Part shown: piece after piece, positions 63,434 through 64,000 of the stretch | Numbering within the stretch: the stretch's first letter is position 1 | Layout: the number at the start of each line of letters is the position of its first letter | Assembly (NCBI GenBank): GCA_937899415.1 | Contig: CALBPI010000006.1 | Coordinates: forward strand, 1 to 64,000 | Direction of reading: 5' to 3' | DNA: 64,000 bases | Origin: an uncultured Gammaproteobacteria bacterium | GTDB taxonomy: Bacteria > Pseudomonadota > Gammaproteobacteria > Steroidobacterales > Woeseiaceae | Position numbers and translations under genes: made by a program | Notes under the pieces: model-generated | Databases searched by the model: none | What the model saw: only the letters and a program-made list of their open reading frames with translations | What the model was told of the DNA's origin: nothing

Positions 63434-64000
63434 ATGCAGAGCATTTCACGGGACGAGTTCGAACGCGCATTGGAGCACGGCGAGTTTCTGGTCCAGTACC
63501 AGCCCAAGATGGCCCGGATGACGGGGCGCACAGACTGGGTCACGACCGAGGCCGAGGCGCTGATCCGCTGGCGCCACCCTGAGCGGGGCCGCATTTCGCC
63601 GCTCGATTTCCTCTCGCAGGCGGTCGACTGGGGCATGATGCCCGCGCTCGGCGACTACGTGCTTGAACAGACCCTGACCCAGCTCAACCGCTGGCGCGCG
63701 AACGGGCTGCAGCTCAACGGCTGCGTCAACCTCGACGCCAGCCTGCTTCGGGACATCGAGCTCGCGGGCCACTACGAGCGCATGGTGCGCCGGTTCGACC
63801 TGCCTTGCGACGCCATCACCTTCGAAATCGCCCAGCCAACCATCGCCGGCGACGAAGAGGCCTGCACCACAGTCATGGCCGCCCTGCGCCGCAAGGGCTT
63901 CCGACTCTCACTCGATGATTTCGGCGCCGCGCGCGAGTCGCTGTCGTCCTTCGGCCGGCTCGACTTCGACGAAATAAAGATCCACGCCTCGCTGCTCATC
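63434..64000 (+). CDS. EAL-domain protein, 5' part (continues beyond window)
   Basis: FLVQYQPKMARMTG, EALIRWRHPERGRISPLDFL, FRLSLDDFGAARESLSSF, DEIKI. Confidence 0.87.
   Translation, partial: MQSISRDEFERALEHGEFLVQYQPKMARMTGRTDWVTTEAEALIRWRHPERGRISPLDFLSQAVDWGMMPALGDYVLEQTLTQLNRWRANGLQLNGCVNLDASLLRDIELAGHYERMVRRFDLPCDAITFEIAQPTIAGDEEACTTVMAALRRKGFRLSLDDFGAARESLSSFGRLDFDEIKIHASLLI

Overview
This is a high-GC, gammaproteobacterial-looking chromosomal segment. Most of it is housekeeping: hemC-hemD-hemX-hemY; dapF-DUF484-xerC-hslVU-DUF971-ubiE-ubiJ-ubiB; glmS-glmU; and the full ATP synthase operon atpI-B-E-F-H-A-G-D-C. Between these lie transporters (APC, BioY, AbgT, an ABC exporter), two-component genes, an STK-HDOD fusion, a metzincin-like secreted protease and two paralogous AraC regulators. 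The most unusual stretch is about 34.6-40.2 kb. There an apparently intact NodU/CmcH-type carbamoyltransferase - DUF5989 - SxtJ trio is flanked by fragments of a collapsed polysaccharide-biosynthesis locus: a DegT aminotransferase piece, a Wzx-type flippase broken by a stop and a frameshift, an SGNH-like fragment, and a glycosyltransferase with a stop and a frameshift. A hybrid histidine kinase is cut inside its N-box at the left edge. Further decay occurs at 41.4-43.6 kb, and a degraded IS3-type element lies at 49.65-50.8 kb. Two genes (ABC exporter at 23.45 kb, GNAT at 56.1 kb) have conserved N-termini that extend upstream of any ATG/GTG/TTG, which suggests ATT and CTG starts. I saw no CRISPR array, rRNA or convincing tRNA. 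I found no clearly novel multi-gene system; the best candidates for a second look are the retained carbamoyltransferase trio, the non-canonical starts, the kinase-HDOD protein with an altered catalytic loop, and the RGG-rich insertion in the secreted protease.
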